Shown piece after piece: positions 45,561-56,339 of a DNA stretch of 64,000 nt. The notes under the pieces are model-generated. The model saw only the letters and a list, made by a program, of their open reading frames with translations. It was not told where the DNA came from and did no database searches. Position numbers and translations under genes: made by a program. Position 1 is the stretch's first letter. Each line of letters begins with the position of its first letter. The stretch covers positions 115,484,100-115,548,099 of the forward strand of contig CM023448.1 in the NCBI GenBank assembly GCA_013339765.2. Reading direction: 5' to 3'. Source of the stretch: Haemaphysalis longicornis. Its lineage: Eukaryota > Arthropoda > Arachnida > Ixodida > Ixodidae.

Positions 45561-46278
45561 CTATAGTTGAAGGCTGAGCGGACAGATAAACTAGCTCGGT
45601 ATACATTTAACAGCTTCTGGGTGAATTCAGGCTGATGGGGGCTTGATAACGTAAATCATTCTGCTGCAATCTCATCGTGATCTGGTATAGAGAAAAAAAC
45701 TACCCCGGCTTCTTCTTTTCTGTGTGCTGAGACTGTGGCTTTCGTGCCTGGAAAGCGTAAAAAAGGAAAATTTCGTGCAGTCCGACTACTCAAAGCATCA
45801 AATCTTTTATTTTCATCATGTATTTTGTTCTCCGTACCGCTTTCTCTTTATTTTTTATTAGGTAGTGTCCCATTCTCCTGGCCAACCGTCTTCTCACGTA
45901 AAAAATGAATTACTTTTCTAATTTTGTAACGTACTTTGTAACGTTACTTTCAATATATTAACGAATAATGTGAATAGATAAATTAATTTATTGTTAAAAT
46001 GGAAAGAAACGACCACCAGCAGGCGTAGTTTGTCTCAGCTAAGGGTGGACACCAGAACGGCTACTGGTGTGGGGGTGCGGGGTATGGGGAACACAGGTAG
46101 ACAGGAAAGGGGGGTTCCTGAGAGAAGGGGAGGATACATATATACATATATACAGGACTAATAAGTACATATAGTTAGTTGAAGTTTTTATTTGAAAGGA
46201 AGACCATAACCAATGAGGGAGTGGTTGGGGTTGGGATAGGAAGGGGGATATATATAGTATGATCAGTTTCAGTTCTTA
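45561..46278. other. Unassigned AT-rich sequence
   Basis: Includes a TACATATA repeat near 46136-46158. No gene seen. Confidence 0.5.
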
Positions 46279-46375
46279 GTTCGCACTTCGCACTTCACAG
46301 TTCACACTTAGGGCACACTCAGTTCACATTTCACACTTAATTCACATTTCAAACTTTTTCACACTTCACAGTTTT
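46279..46375. repeat. Degenerate TTCACACTT minisatellite
   Basis: About ten imperfect units of an 8-12 base TTCACACTT/TTCACATTTC motif in tandem. Confidence 0.8.
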
Positions 46376-46432
46376 TGAGTCCGGGTGACGGACTAGGCGC
46401 CGCCCTGCTAGACGATTCGCGCCAGACAAGTC

Positions 46433-48115
46433 TTAAAGGGACACTGAAGTGAATTTGTCAAGCTCCCATTTTTGCTTGCACTGTGTAGACTGGCTCAAAT
46501 TAGCACACTTTTCATCGTTTATCCGGTTGACAAATCGGTAATTATTTTATAAAGCGCGAAAGAAGAAAAACTACCATGCGCGGTTTGCGGCGGCCGCACA
46601 AACTAAGCTGTGACGTTGGGAGGAGGGGGCGCCGTGATTGGACGATGCCCAAGGTTAGCAATCAAACAAGTTTCGGTTTCGGTTTCGGTCTGTAAAACAA
46701 CATGTTTGACATTCGATGGCGTCGTTGGATGGGCATTCTCAATATTCCAGTTGTCGTAGTACCGCGCTTCTGCCATGTTGTCGGCTGTAAAATGCATAAG
46801 ATAAGCCTCCCAGGACGGCTTGGAATCGTAGCATTCACTATCTGAGGCCTACGCAGTGCATGAACGCCCTCCGCGTCCCCGCAGACGCTCAAATGCATGC
46901 GCTTTTCCCCCATATTTGGAGCTGGCCTCGCTCATGCCTGTATCGTAAAAAGCGTGTTCGCACCAGGCCAAGGGTCTGTTGATTCTGGCCTGTGCCCACT
47001 GCCCGAAAGCAGTCGGTGCTTATGGCAACAGCACGCCAACGAGAACTCGTTAGCGCGGCAGTGCCAGCCTGCGCGAGTTATGTGGACTAGTTCGTGGAGC
47101 AATGAACGTTGCGGCCCAAAAAAAGGTGAACTCAGTATAGAAAACATCGGCGAAAGACAAAAAAGTTAACTCATAACTCATAAAAAAAAAAGCATTTACC
47201 CGCGGCGATTCGAACTTGTGACTGGCAAAACACTTGCGATGACATACCTAGCACCCCAGACGACTAGGCCACAGAGGGCTTTTTTTTTTTTTTTTTTTTT
47301 TTAGAGGGCCGCTGGCGGCGGTGGAAAAGATAAGGTATATAATGTATAACCAGTTTACACTTTTATTTAGTTTTAGAATTTCAAGCAGCTTAGGTGACTA
47401 TGTGTTGCATTGCGCTCGTGCAGTAAGCGTCTCCCGAGTTTCCACAATAGCTCACGTCTAGCAATTGCATTTCGTAGACGGGAAAGCGTTCGCAGATGCG
47501 TAGTCGTGCTGCTGACCGCTCTGGTTGTTCGCCCAGCGCAAAAAAGTGCTTCCCGCACCCTAGTTTTACGCTGTACGGTAAAAATATCAGTTGATTTTAT
47601 TTCCTTAGTACCTATATTGACTTCGCTCACTCTTCTACCCCTTCAAGAGGCCTTATATTTTCCTACTGGCTTACCAGTCAGCGAAGCGTCGCATGTGCGC
47701 TTGTGCAGCGCTTGTGTGAAGCGACCTTGACTTGGAGCTAAATACAGTGTACAAACTAACGAAGTAAATAAAGGTGCATTCTTCCATTCCCAAACGTGTT
47801 ATGGCTTAGTTTCAACTGATCGAGCGAATTGAGACGACCCGTTGGCGGCCGGCGGACTAGACGGTGGGCCGACTGACTCGGTCGCGGAAGGTCGGCGAGC
47901 CAATTGTCAGCTCCTCTCCTGCTGAAGTCACACGAAAACGCCACAGAAAATGGGCGAGCGTAAAGAGAGGAGGACAGCATTTTCGAATTGATTTTTCTAC
48001 TAAATAAATTCGCGTAAACGCGCACAGAGTGGTCGAAAGAGGGCCCAGGGACTCCGGACTACAGTTTGCGCTCGTAATCCCGCATTGTTTACAAATCACT
48101 TCAGTGTCCCTTTAA
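46433..48115 (+). mobile_element. TTAA element, copy 2 (Kolobok-like MITE, 1.68 kb)
   Basis: TTAA (46433-46436) followed by AGGGACACTGAAGTGA, and at the right end TCACTTCAGTGTCCCT followed by TTAA (48112-48115). The interior is co-linear with copies 1 and 3 (GCATTCTCAATATTCC, CATGTTGTCGGCTGTAAAAT, CGTAGTCGTGCTGCTGACCG, ATGGGCGAGCGTAAAGAGAG). No transposase frame. It carries the tRNA-like unit at 47182-47279 and an extra T23 run at 47280-47302. Similarity to copy 3 is high, which suggests more recent mobility than copy 1. Confidence 0.92.
47182..47279 (-). ncRNA. tRNA-Leu-like Pol III unit in TTAA element copy 2
   Basis: Minus strand: A box TGGCCTAGTCG (47261-47271), B box AAGTTCGAATCG (47206-47217), then a T-run of about ten (47182-47191). 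The spacing and a long variable-arm-like middle resemble tRNA-Leu. On the other side the T23 run sits between AGAGGGC copies, as if an A-tailed sequence had inserted there. Confidence 0.55.
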
Positions 48116-49744
48116 TTGCGAATCTAGCAACTCCGAAAGAAGCTAAACGCAGTATATGTTGTCTGATATATCAGAGAAGGTAAACGGGGTGTGACGTGAT
48201 AGAAGCTATGTTCAATGCTTTTGGACGTATACGCATGACCAAATAAGATGGTGTAAAACAGATTTGACGCCCATATTGCAATAAGGGCAATGTTCCCGTC
48301 CTTCTGGACTGAGGGCCATTTCTGAATTATATGTGGAGTATACGCAGCGTCAGCACAAAACTTGTTTATGAACACTTCAGCCGCTCTTGGTTGCGTTCCC
48401 ACATTGAAGATGTAAAACATATACAACACTAAAGACTCAACACTATAAATACAAGACTAAAGACTCGGTTTCAGAAAAACTAACAGGTGACGCTTAATTT
48501 GAAAAGCACCCCCCCCCCCCCCGCTTTTAAAGGGACCCTAAAGGGGGGAAACAAGTTGACCGGCATCGATAGATTAAGGTGCCAGAGAATCTAAATTCAC
48601 TATTCTCGCAACACGCAGTTGTTTAATAAGGCAGAAAATGCCAGAAACGTGAACACGAATTCCGACACCCCGCACGCTTTCAGGTACTACAGTTTGTGAC
48701 GTTACAGTATTTGTGCACGACGAGAGCTCATTGGAGTAGCATCTATAAATGTTTTTCCTAAAATAAACAGTTCTGAAGTGGTTGAGCACGTGAAATAAAT
48801 GTAAATCAAAGCTTTCCATGAGCTGTTTAAATTTAAAGAACACAGGCTATAGACTTTATACACTGCGGGACAGGCTGCTTCCCTCACGCTTGTCAGCCAT
48901 CATGCTTTCAGTTTCCTTTTGGAAAAGCATTGGTGCGCAACTACCGAAATCAATATCTTACCATGGTGAATGCCCGAGCTTCTGCAAGATATATCTCCGG
49001 CAGGAAGAGGCAAAAGGAACTAGATGCACTGCAGGTGTTTAAGCGACCCGCATGACCTTTTATTCCTTTCTCCGCGCGAGGATGTCGCTACCGGTAAGGT
49101 GTGGCCGCGCCCGGTTCAATCCTTATCGCCCGTGAAAGGATAGGGTACCTACTTCAGGGGGCTATCCCACCGGTCCTAACTTGCGCTCTTCCGTTCGCTG
49201 CGAGCAACTGTTGAAAAATATTCCGTAAATCGTGCGCGCATAGCTCTACCCTGGTTATGTTTGGGCCGGGCGGCTATGAGGACTACTCAAGAGGGCTGAG
49301 AGAAGCGAGTGTGTATTCACGCCAGGTTGGCGCGTCGCGTGAGAGAAGGGAATACGAGATGGACGGGATGGCCGGACGAGCTGAGATGAAGGCTGCCGTT
49401 GAGCTACGCCTAGCCGGGCAGCCGCTCTTGCGCAATATTTAAATCGGTGCTTGTCGCTGCTTCGTTCGAAGCCAGCGAGAAGTGTGGGTGGCCGGTGTGG
49501 GTGGGCACACCGGCCGCTCCAGCGGCGGGTGTGCCCGCCTACACCGGATGTCTTGTTCAGTCGGTGACAAATAATAAAAGTGAAAGCCAGCCTCCTCGGT
49601 CAAAGAAACGTTTTCGGTGGTCGGCCATAGCTTGATGAAGTAAAAGCTACCGTTGCCAGCGTGATAACGCCTAGCGCGAAGCATTTACGCTGTAGACAGA
49701 ACCGGTGCCTCGCTCCTACTTTAAGACGTGTGTCTACGACACGA
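48116..49744. other. Unassigned; one strong GC-rich hairpin
   Basis: Contains a C14 run (48509-48522). At 49492-49512 and 49526-49547 a 21-base inverted repeat (arm CCGGTGTGGGTGGGCACACC, two mismatches) forms a GC-rich stem. GA-rich sequence (49270-49390) and AATAATAAAAG (about 49570) nearby could belong to a decayed LTR, but no ends were found. Confidence 0.45.
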
Positions 49745-49799
49745 AAAAAAAAAAAATTGGCTCTAATCTACGCTGTGAAGGTGGTTGGAAAGCAAAGCT
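49745..49799. repeat. Left half of a dispersed repeat split by TTAA element copy 3
   Basis: Matches 5890-5948; the right half continues at 51929-51990. Together they define the pre-insertion site. Confidence 0.7.
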
Positions 49800-50528
49800 T
49801 TAAAGGGACACTGAAGTGAATTTGTCAAGCTCCCATTTTTGCTTGCACTGCGTAGACTGGCTCAAATTAGCACACTTTTCATCGTTTATCCGGTTGACAA
49901 ATCGGTAATTATTTTACAAAGCGCGAAAGAAGAAAAACTACCATGCGCGGTTTGCGGCGGCCGCACCAACTAAGGCTGTGACGTTGGGAGGAGGGGCACC
50001 GTGATTGGACGATGCCCAAGGTTAGCAATCAAACAAGTTTCGGTTTCGGTTCTGTAAAACATAACCAATGGCGTTGTTGGATGGGCATTCTCAATATCTC
50101 AGTAATCATCATACCGCGCTTCTGCCATGTTGTCGGCTGTAAAATGCACAAGATAAGCCTCCCAGGACGGCTTGTAGTCGTAGCATTCACTAGCAGAGAT
50201 CTACGCAGTGCATGAACGCCCTCCGCGTACCCGCAGACGCCCAAATGTCATGCGCTTTCCCCCCATATTTGGAGCTTGTCTCCCTCATGCCTGTATCGTA
50301 AAAAGCGTGTTCGCACCAGGCCAAGGGTCTGTTCATTCTGGCCTGTGCCCACTGCCTGCAAGCAGTCGGTGCTTATGGCAACAGCACGCCAACGAGAACT
50401 CGCTAGCGCGCCAGTGCCAGCCTGCGCGCGTTTTGTGAACTAGTTCGTGTAGCCATGAACGTTGCGGCCCAAAAAAAGGTGAACTCAATGCAGAAAACAT
50501 CGACGGAAAACAAAAAAGTTAACTTACA

Positions 50529-51006
50529 AAAAAAAATTTCCCCGCATTTCCCCGAGGGGAAGAATGTGAAATGCAGGAGTTGAATTTGCGCGGTTCGGTA
50601 ATGTTCGCGAAAGAGAGATCACACACACACACAACTACAAAGAAAGAAAGATGCATTTATTCACAGACACCTATTTGTGTTGTCGTTGTATTTGATTGCT
50701 AGAGCGGATCTCAGCTTTGAAATTTCGTGTCAGTACTCCTTTAAGCGGGATCCCGAATCCCCCACGTGGGTATGTGCCATGTCAGCGGCCAGGCAGCGCG
50801 CGCCCATCTCCCCCCGTTGCCAAGGAAGACGAGGAGATTCCTGGCCAATCCCCCACGTGGGTATGTGCCATGTCAGCGGCCAGGCAGCGCGCGCCCATCT
50901 CCCCCCGTTGCCAAGGAAGACGAGGAGCGCGCGCACCCGCAGCTGTTGCTATGTGGACGGACGGCGGTCAACGGAATTCAGGGTCGCTTATAAAGTGATT
51001 CGCACT
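50529..51006. mobile_element. Insertion inside TTAA element copy 3, solo-LTR-like
   Basis: Absent from copies 1 and 2 and bordered by A-runs on both sides. It starts TTTCCCCGCATTTCCCCGAG and contains the tandem duplication at 50756-50927 and a late CTTATAAAG box. Its start resembles 63553-63600 (ATTCCCGCGCCTTCCCGCGA, then GTAAATGCAG), so the two may be ends of one LTR or UTR family. Confidence 0.5.
50756..50927. repeat. Tandem duplication, 81-bp units, period 91
   Basis: 50756-50836 and 50847-50927 are identical except for the edge bases; a 10-base spacer separates them. The unit carries CACGTG (an E-box palindrome) and CCCATCTCCCCCCGTTGCCA. Two to three long frames through it are mirror artefacts of GC-rich sequence. 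Confidence 0.93.
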
Positions 51007-51104
51007 TAAAAAAAAAGCACGTACCCGCGGGGATTCGAACTCGTGGCTTGCAAAACACTTGCGGTGACAGACCTAGCGCCCCAGACCACTCAGCCACGGA
51101 GCGG
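51007..51104 (-). ncRNA. tRNA-Leu-like Pol III unit in TTAA element copy 3
   Basis: Minus strand: a perfect A box TGGCTGAGTGG (51086-51096), followed by TCTGGGGCGCTAGG as in tRNA-Leu D-arm regions. The B box GAGTTCGAATCC (51031-51042) is intact, then GCGGGTACGTGC and a run of nine T (51008-51016). The T-arm stem-loop looks preserved. This is the copy most likely to be transcribed. It could be an insertion of a tRNA-derived sequence in the element's ancestor, since all three copies have it at the same place. Confidence 0.6.
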
Positions 51105-51928
51105 GATGCGAAGCCCATGCTAATATAGGGTATATATTGTACAACCGGTTTACACTTTTATTTAGTTTTGGCATTTCAAGCAGCTTAGGTGACTATTTGT
51201 TGTACTACGCTCGTGCAGTAAGCGTCGCCCGAGTTTCCACAGTAGCTCACGCCTAGCAATTGCATTTCGTAGACGTAAAAGCGTTCGCAGATGCGTAGTC
51301 GTGCTGCTGACCGCTGTGCTTGTTCGCCCAGCGCAAAAACGTGCTTCCAGCGCCATAGTTTTACGCTGTACGGTAAAAATATCAGTTGATTTTATTTCCT
51401 TAGTACCTATATTGACTTCACTGACTCTTCTCCCGCCTTCAAGAGGCCTTATATTTTCCTACTGGCGTACCAGTCAGCGAAGCGTCGCATGTGCGCTTGT
51501 GCAGCGCTTGTGTGAAGCGACCTTGACTTGGAGCTAGATACAGTGTACAAACTAACGAAGTAAAGAAAGGCGCATTCTTCCATTCACAAAGGTGTCCTGG
51601 CTTCGTTTCAACTGAGCGAACGAATTGCGACGACCCGTCGGCGGCCGGCGGACGAAACGCTGGGCCGACTGACTCTGTATGAAGGCCGGGGAGCCGTGCA
51701 GTAGCGCAGCCAATTGCGAGCTCGGCACCTCCTGACGTCACACGAAAACGCCACAGAAAATGGGCGAGCGTAAAGAGAGGAGGACAGCATTTTCGAATTA
51801 ATAATTTTTTTACTAAATAAAATCGCGTAAACGCGCCCAGAGTGGTCGAAACATGGCCTGGGGACTCCGGGCTACAATTTGCGCTAGTAATCCCGCAATG
51901 TTTACATATCACTTCAGTGTCCCTTTAA

Positions 51929-51990
51929 AGGACATCCTGAACAATTGCCCATGCGAGGTCACTTGAATTCACACGCGTGGCTCTAAAAAA
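51929..51990. repeat. Right half of the split dispersed repeat
   Basis: TTGCCCATGCGAGGTCACTT and GAATTCA match 5960-5990. It runs up to the assembly gap. Confidence 0.65.
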
Positions 51991-52000
51991 ATTCCCCCGC

Positions 52001-52100
52001 NNNNNNNNNNNNNNNNNNNNNNNNNNNNNNNNNNNNNNNNNNNNNNNNNNNNNNNNNNNNNNNNNNNNNNNNNNNNNNNNNNNNNNNNNNNNNNNNNNNN
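52001..52100. other. Assembly gap (100 N)
   Basis: Exactly 100 N, the conventional size for a gap of unknown length. Distances across it should not be trusted. Confidence 0.99.
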
Positions 52101-52799
52101 TCTGAAAATTAAGAGCTATGTGTGCGCATCCCCTTTCTGCACAGCCGGTGGGTCTCAACGCTCGGCAACGCAAAACAATCATTGAAATTAATTGATTCAA
52201 TCTCGTGGCGTTGGACTCACTCGAATCGTCGGTAAAAAAGATAAAAATTTCAGGAGCACGTGGCAGCAAGGGTCCATTCTGCCAAGGTGCCGGTTTAGCG
52301 CCGTGGTGAGAGGATTTGGCTGCTGCTCTGGCGAAATGAGTTCAAGTCGTACACCAGTCCATACAGCGGTGGCCCCGCCGACGGCCACGTATATATACGG
52401 TCACTTTTCGCGTTTGATGTTACACCTTCGTCTTTAAAATTGGTGAAACTTGCACTGAGTGACACAAGGCGAAGCTGGATGATTTCTTTTTATGTAAGCA
52501 CTGAATGACACACCATGCAGTTTATTTACGTGTTCCGTCGTCGCTTCTCACTGTGGCAGCAGTAGTCATCGTCATATCCATCTATCTTCCGCATGCATGA
52601 CTGGCTGACCCGGATCGTTTTGTCCGCAGGCTTTCCCATTCCTCCAAGAGTGGAACGCGTCGACACGCGCTAGAACCGGCTTCGCGAGCTGGGCGTCTGC
52701 GAGATGTCTTATGCTCTTCCTTGTGCCGCGGACGCACGTGACTGTTTCCTTGGTATTTTTGCGAGTGCCACGCGCAAGCCACGACGATGCCGGACGCTC
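52101..52799. other. Unassigned sequence
   Basis: No gene or repeat recognised. Short frames on both strands. Confidence 0.45.
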
Positions 52800-52847
52800 A
52801 GTTACTCCCGCCGTTTAACGCGTGCGCGGTAAACGGCGGGAGTAACT
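52800..52847. repeat. Perfect 18-bp inverted repeat
   Basis: AGTTACTCCCGCCGTTTA is perfectly inverted after a 12-base CpG-rich loop. A stem of 18 perfect pairs is strong enough to fold as DNA cruciform or RNA hairpin. Confidence 0.92.
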
Positions 52848-55800
52848 ATGACATAATGTTTTCTGATGACGCCGCACATTACGGCCAGTAACTGTTGCTG
52901 GCCGTCAATCTATACACACGGAAGGGCACTCGTAAAAATTCTCATGCGGAATTTAAGAGCATTAAATGTATTTAATGTCAACAAAAACACCAACCCAAAG
53001 TAGCAGCCCATGGACTGACGTGTTGCACTACTGAACACGAGGCAGCAGGTTTCCTGGGCATACCAGTTTTTGTGAAGGAGGCGGAAAACACAGCTGTCCG
53101 TGAGTAAGTGATCTTGCTGTTGATTGAACACTTCCAGGTGGTATAAGTTTATTCATTACCCTCCACCATGGCATGCCTCATATTCGTGGTGCTGCTTCTG
53201 AACACTATACTACAAACTTATCTTTTGGGTCTTAACACTAGCAACATTTAAATGAAACATCTTTGACATTGTGTAACAGTTCTTGAATAATTATTCATTT
53301 TATGAGCACAATAGCAGTATTGTCGTAAAAAAGAACTGCAGCTAAATTATAAAGCCTAATTGTTGTATGCTAGTAACATGTTGCAAGAAAATCGAAAATG
53401 TAAGTTAAATCTGTTCGCTCACCAGCTGTACAAGTTGTACCTGTCCCATGAACCTTCAAACGCTGATTAGTCTCATGGCCAACACATGAGCCATACATGC
53501 CCTTCTGTTCCCAAAAGGACTAAGCAAACACACAACCTCCAAGAAAACACATCAGGCATTGGGAAGAAACATTTAAAATTGACTCACTTTATTTGATCGT
53601 CAACCAGTACATTTTGCTTTTATAGCCCACAAAAGACCATTGCCAGCACTGCATTAGGGCTTAAGAACTTTTCTGCAGTTGGCTTTGGCAACAAGCAAAA
53701 TGCACCATTATGTACTGGAAACACATATGACAAGCCACAGCTTTGACCAGCCCATTGGTTGCACTGGGTGTCAAGAGATAAAAAGGAAGAACCATGCCAA
53801 ATGCTTTAATGTATGCACGTTGATCAAACATTAATTCAGAGTATAGAAAAACACCCCTTCCAGCATGTTCAGCTGATCAACCAATTTGTGACAGCCTTAC
53901 CGAAGTGAAGGCAAGAACGAGTGCGTGGCAAGATTTCAACGTGGGCTTTAAGAACTGTAGGTTGTCTGTAGGCTGTCTGCAGTCATAATTACTATTGTGT
54001 GCCAAACACCCTAGTACACTGAGTGCAGTGAACTTCAGCAATGAAAGTAGTCATAAGTAATTTTTATCGTATGTTGACCTTTGCGAATCCTAGTAAACCG
54101 TTACAAGCACCTGGCATGCTGGCAAGAGAGAGGTAGAGAGAGTAAAAGATTTTTGAAAGGAGAAGAGGCCAGCCTGAGAAACTGAACTTGGGCCTGCTAC
54201 TTAAATCCCGTGGTGGCAAGGAAGGTACTGAATACTGAGGGTATGAGAAACGACAGTGAAATCAACCAATGAACTTTGTACACTTAAAGCATGTATAAGA
54301 TGCAATGGGGTGCAGAAACAGACTAATCACTGTATAATTCGCATAACATATTTACCGACCATAAAAAAAAGTTTCGCAGTTTGTGAAATTTCACCACCTA
54401 GACCCAAAAGTGCAGACAGGGCAAGCAGCGATTTGACAGCTCGATCTTGCTCTTCTTGTCAGCCCACGTGCCCAAAATTCTTTCGTTCAGAACAGAGGGT
54501 AAGCATTCAAGCAGTAGGTAAGGCTGCTTCAAGGTCTTTCAACCCACTAGTATACTTGGTCAAACACTATGGCAATGATCAATTGTCTCTGTACAGCCTT
54601 ACACAGAAGGCAGTCTGGGCTGTCCTCGCGTCCTGATTGTGTGCAGATACTTTCAGGTCAATGCTACTTCAAGCCGCAGCCTGTGTAGGCAAGGTTTCAT
54701 TGACTTCTGTGAAGTTGAGGGGCATGAGCGAAGCCAGAACCTTTGCTCGGGATCAGTCCTGGGGGAGCTGTTCCTGTCAATTTTGTGGGGTCAGACCCAA
54801 TGCAAGGCAGCAGCTTGTGCACGGGCTCTGTCGAGTATTGCGTTGCTTATCTTGGCTTACGATGGGTGTAGCCAAAGAGGGTATATCCTTTAGCAGGCAC
54901 AAGGCAGCATTTCCTTCCCAGAAAATTAGTTGCTATAACTTGTAATTACACTAGCTAGTTTCGAATAATTTCTTGCAAACAAAGAGCACGACTACCAAGT
55001 GTAACAAAGGGAGAGACAGCAACGACTTTCCAACTAGTGGCCTTGTTTGAAACCTATGACCCATATAAATACCACATGCACTTTATAAACATCAACATAG
55101 CAAAAACAGCACAACACCACTGCTGCACATTTTCTGCTTAACGCCCCCCATGAGCACTGCCAGCTTTCAGGCGCAACCTCGTTTAAACTTCAGTTTCCCC
55201 TTGAGAACATGATTTTAGCGCTAAAAGACGACAGACACACTTTACTGGTGCTTGCATCTGTCAAACACCAGCAAACATTAGTTAACTTGAAATGGTACGG
55301 GGTAAACTTCGAAGCTGGCACAATTTCAGTGGATGGGAGTGGCAACCAAAAATCTGTGCACAGTACAGCCCCTGTTGTGGCATTTTTCAGCACGGCGACA
55401 GTGTCACACCACCCTGTTACTATATTCGAATCTCCTGATACTATGGAGAGACTGTTGCATTGGGTGGCACACTGGAATTACCACTGTGTCGAACCATGGA
55501 GCCTGCCAGTTGCCATTCGAAGTATGCGAAGTCTGCCGATGGAAAATTTTTTCTGGCGGACGGTTTCTTGCTGCTTCCTGCGGCACAGCCATTCCTTCCA
55601 CGCAGACAAACAAAATGCGCGCAGGCCGCATGCAACAGCATGTGTTTGTGTTGTTGTGTGGGAAGCAGGTTTGCCAACGGGTACCAGTCGGCTGCGCAGT
55701 AGCACCCAGTGTATGCTTCGATGCAGATACCTAGCGGGTCCGCCTTGGTTCATTCCACAGAGGCAAAAGCAACGCTTTCTCATGTTTCTCTGATGGTGCT

Positions 55801-56158
55801 TTTCAATGGTGTCAACTATGCATTGCACTAAACAAATAGACAGAGAAATATTTTATGGATTTGCGAGCAGAAGGATGCAGGGCTTCTACCCCGTGAGAGC
55901 CGTTCTTAGTCCAAGTGCACTGAAACCCACAAGCGCCGTCAAAGTCGCCCACCCCGGACTTCCACCACAGCCTTTCACCATCCCTAGCGTTACATCTGTA
56001 TTTCTGAAATGATTAGTAATGATTAATTATTACAGTGACTCTTCACGGCTAGTCAGTGAGTGGAAGTGTTTTGGTTTGTTGGGTAAAAATCAGAACAGAC
56101 TGCTTTCACCATATGTTGTGAAGTGGGCGTGACAGTGACCCTGGCTCGTCAGTGAGCA
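52848..56158. other. Repeat-poor block, possible minus-strand 3' UTR
   Basis: About 3.3 kb with almost no recognisable repeats, in contrast to the rest of the window. TTTATT at 53588-53593 is an AATAAA on the minus strand, followed (minus direction) by a GT/T-rich segment, as at a polyadenylation site. This could be the long 3' UTR of a minus-strand gene, but no coding exon is recognised upstream. An unrecognised 194-codon plus-strand frame lies at 55209-55793. Confidence 0.35.
55209..55793 (+). CDS. Unrecognised 194-codon open frame
   Basis: Begins MILALKDDRHTLLVLASVKH. It is one of the longest frames outside recognised repeats. A second plus-strand frame (55333-55734, 133 codons) and a minus-strand frame (55478-55828, 116 codons) overlap it, so low stop density is a property of the DNA. 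No domain, signal peptide or splice context is seen. It may be UTR or noise. Confidence 0.2.
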   Translation: MILALKDDRHTLLVLASVKHQQTLVNLKWYGVNFEAGTISVDGSGNQKSVHSTAPVVAFFSTATVSHHPVTIFESPDTMERLLHWVAHWNYHCVEPWSLPVAIRSMRSLPMENFFWRTVSCCFLRHSHSFHADKQNARRPHATACVCVVVWEAGLPTGTSRLRSSTQCMLRCRYLAGPPWFIPQRQKQRFLMFL

Positions 56159-56339
56159 GGGGCGGTATTCTCGAGTGGTCCCTTTGCCCCTTTCAAAAGG
56201 TCCCTTTTGGGAGCCCTATTGGCTAAAAGCGAACAAACGGACGTCAAGCAAGCGCGGCAACCTGCTTCCACTTACTGCTTAACCGGAAGTACGTCACGAG
56301 GGGCAAAAGACGTTTCAAGAACAGTTACTGTACCGCCCC
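56159..56339. mobile_element. GGGGCGGTATTCTCG MITE, copy 1 (181 bp)
   Basis: The left TIR GGGGCGGTATTCTCGAG is intact; the right end is reduced to GTACCGCCCC. The interior shares ATTGGCTAAAAGCGAACAA-type and CTGCTTAACCGGAAGTACGT with the copy at 60686-60917 in the same order. Non-coding. Confidence 0.85.

Larger units (their letters stand above)
49800..51928 (+). mobile_element. TTAA element, copy 3 (Kolobok-like, 2.1 kb, with an insertion)
   Basis: TTAA at 49800-49803 followed by AGGGACACTGAAGTGA; right end TCACTTCAGTGTCCCT then TTAA at 51925-51928. Very similar to copy 2 over most of its length. It is longer because about 480 bases (50529-51006) are present between AAAAAAGTTAACTT and the tRNA-like unit. 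It carries the best preserved Pol III unit (51007-51104). It is inserted in a dispersed repeat whose empty paralogue is at 5885-6012. No transposase is encoded. Confidence 0.92.

Noticed and set aside
51925..52269. 114-codon ORF across the assembly gap
   Set aside because: Includes 100 N; the frame through the gap is meaningless.
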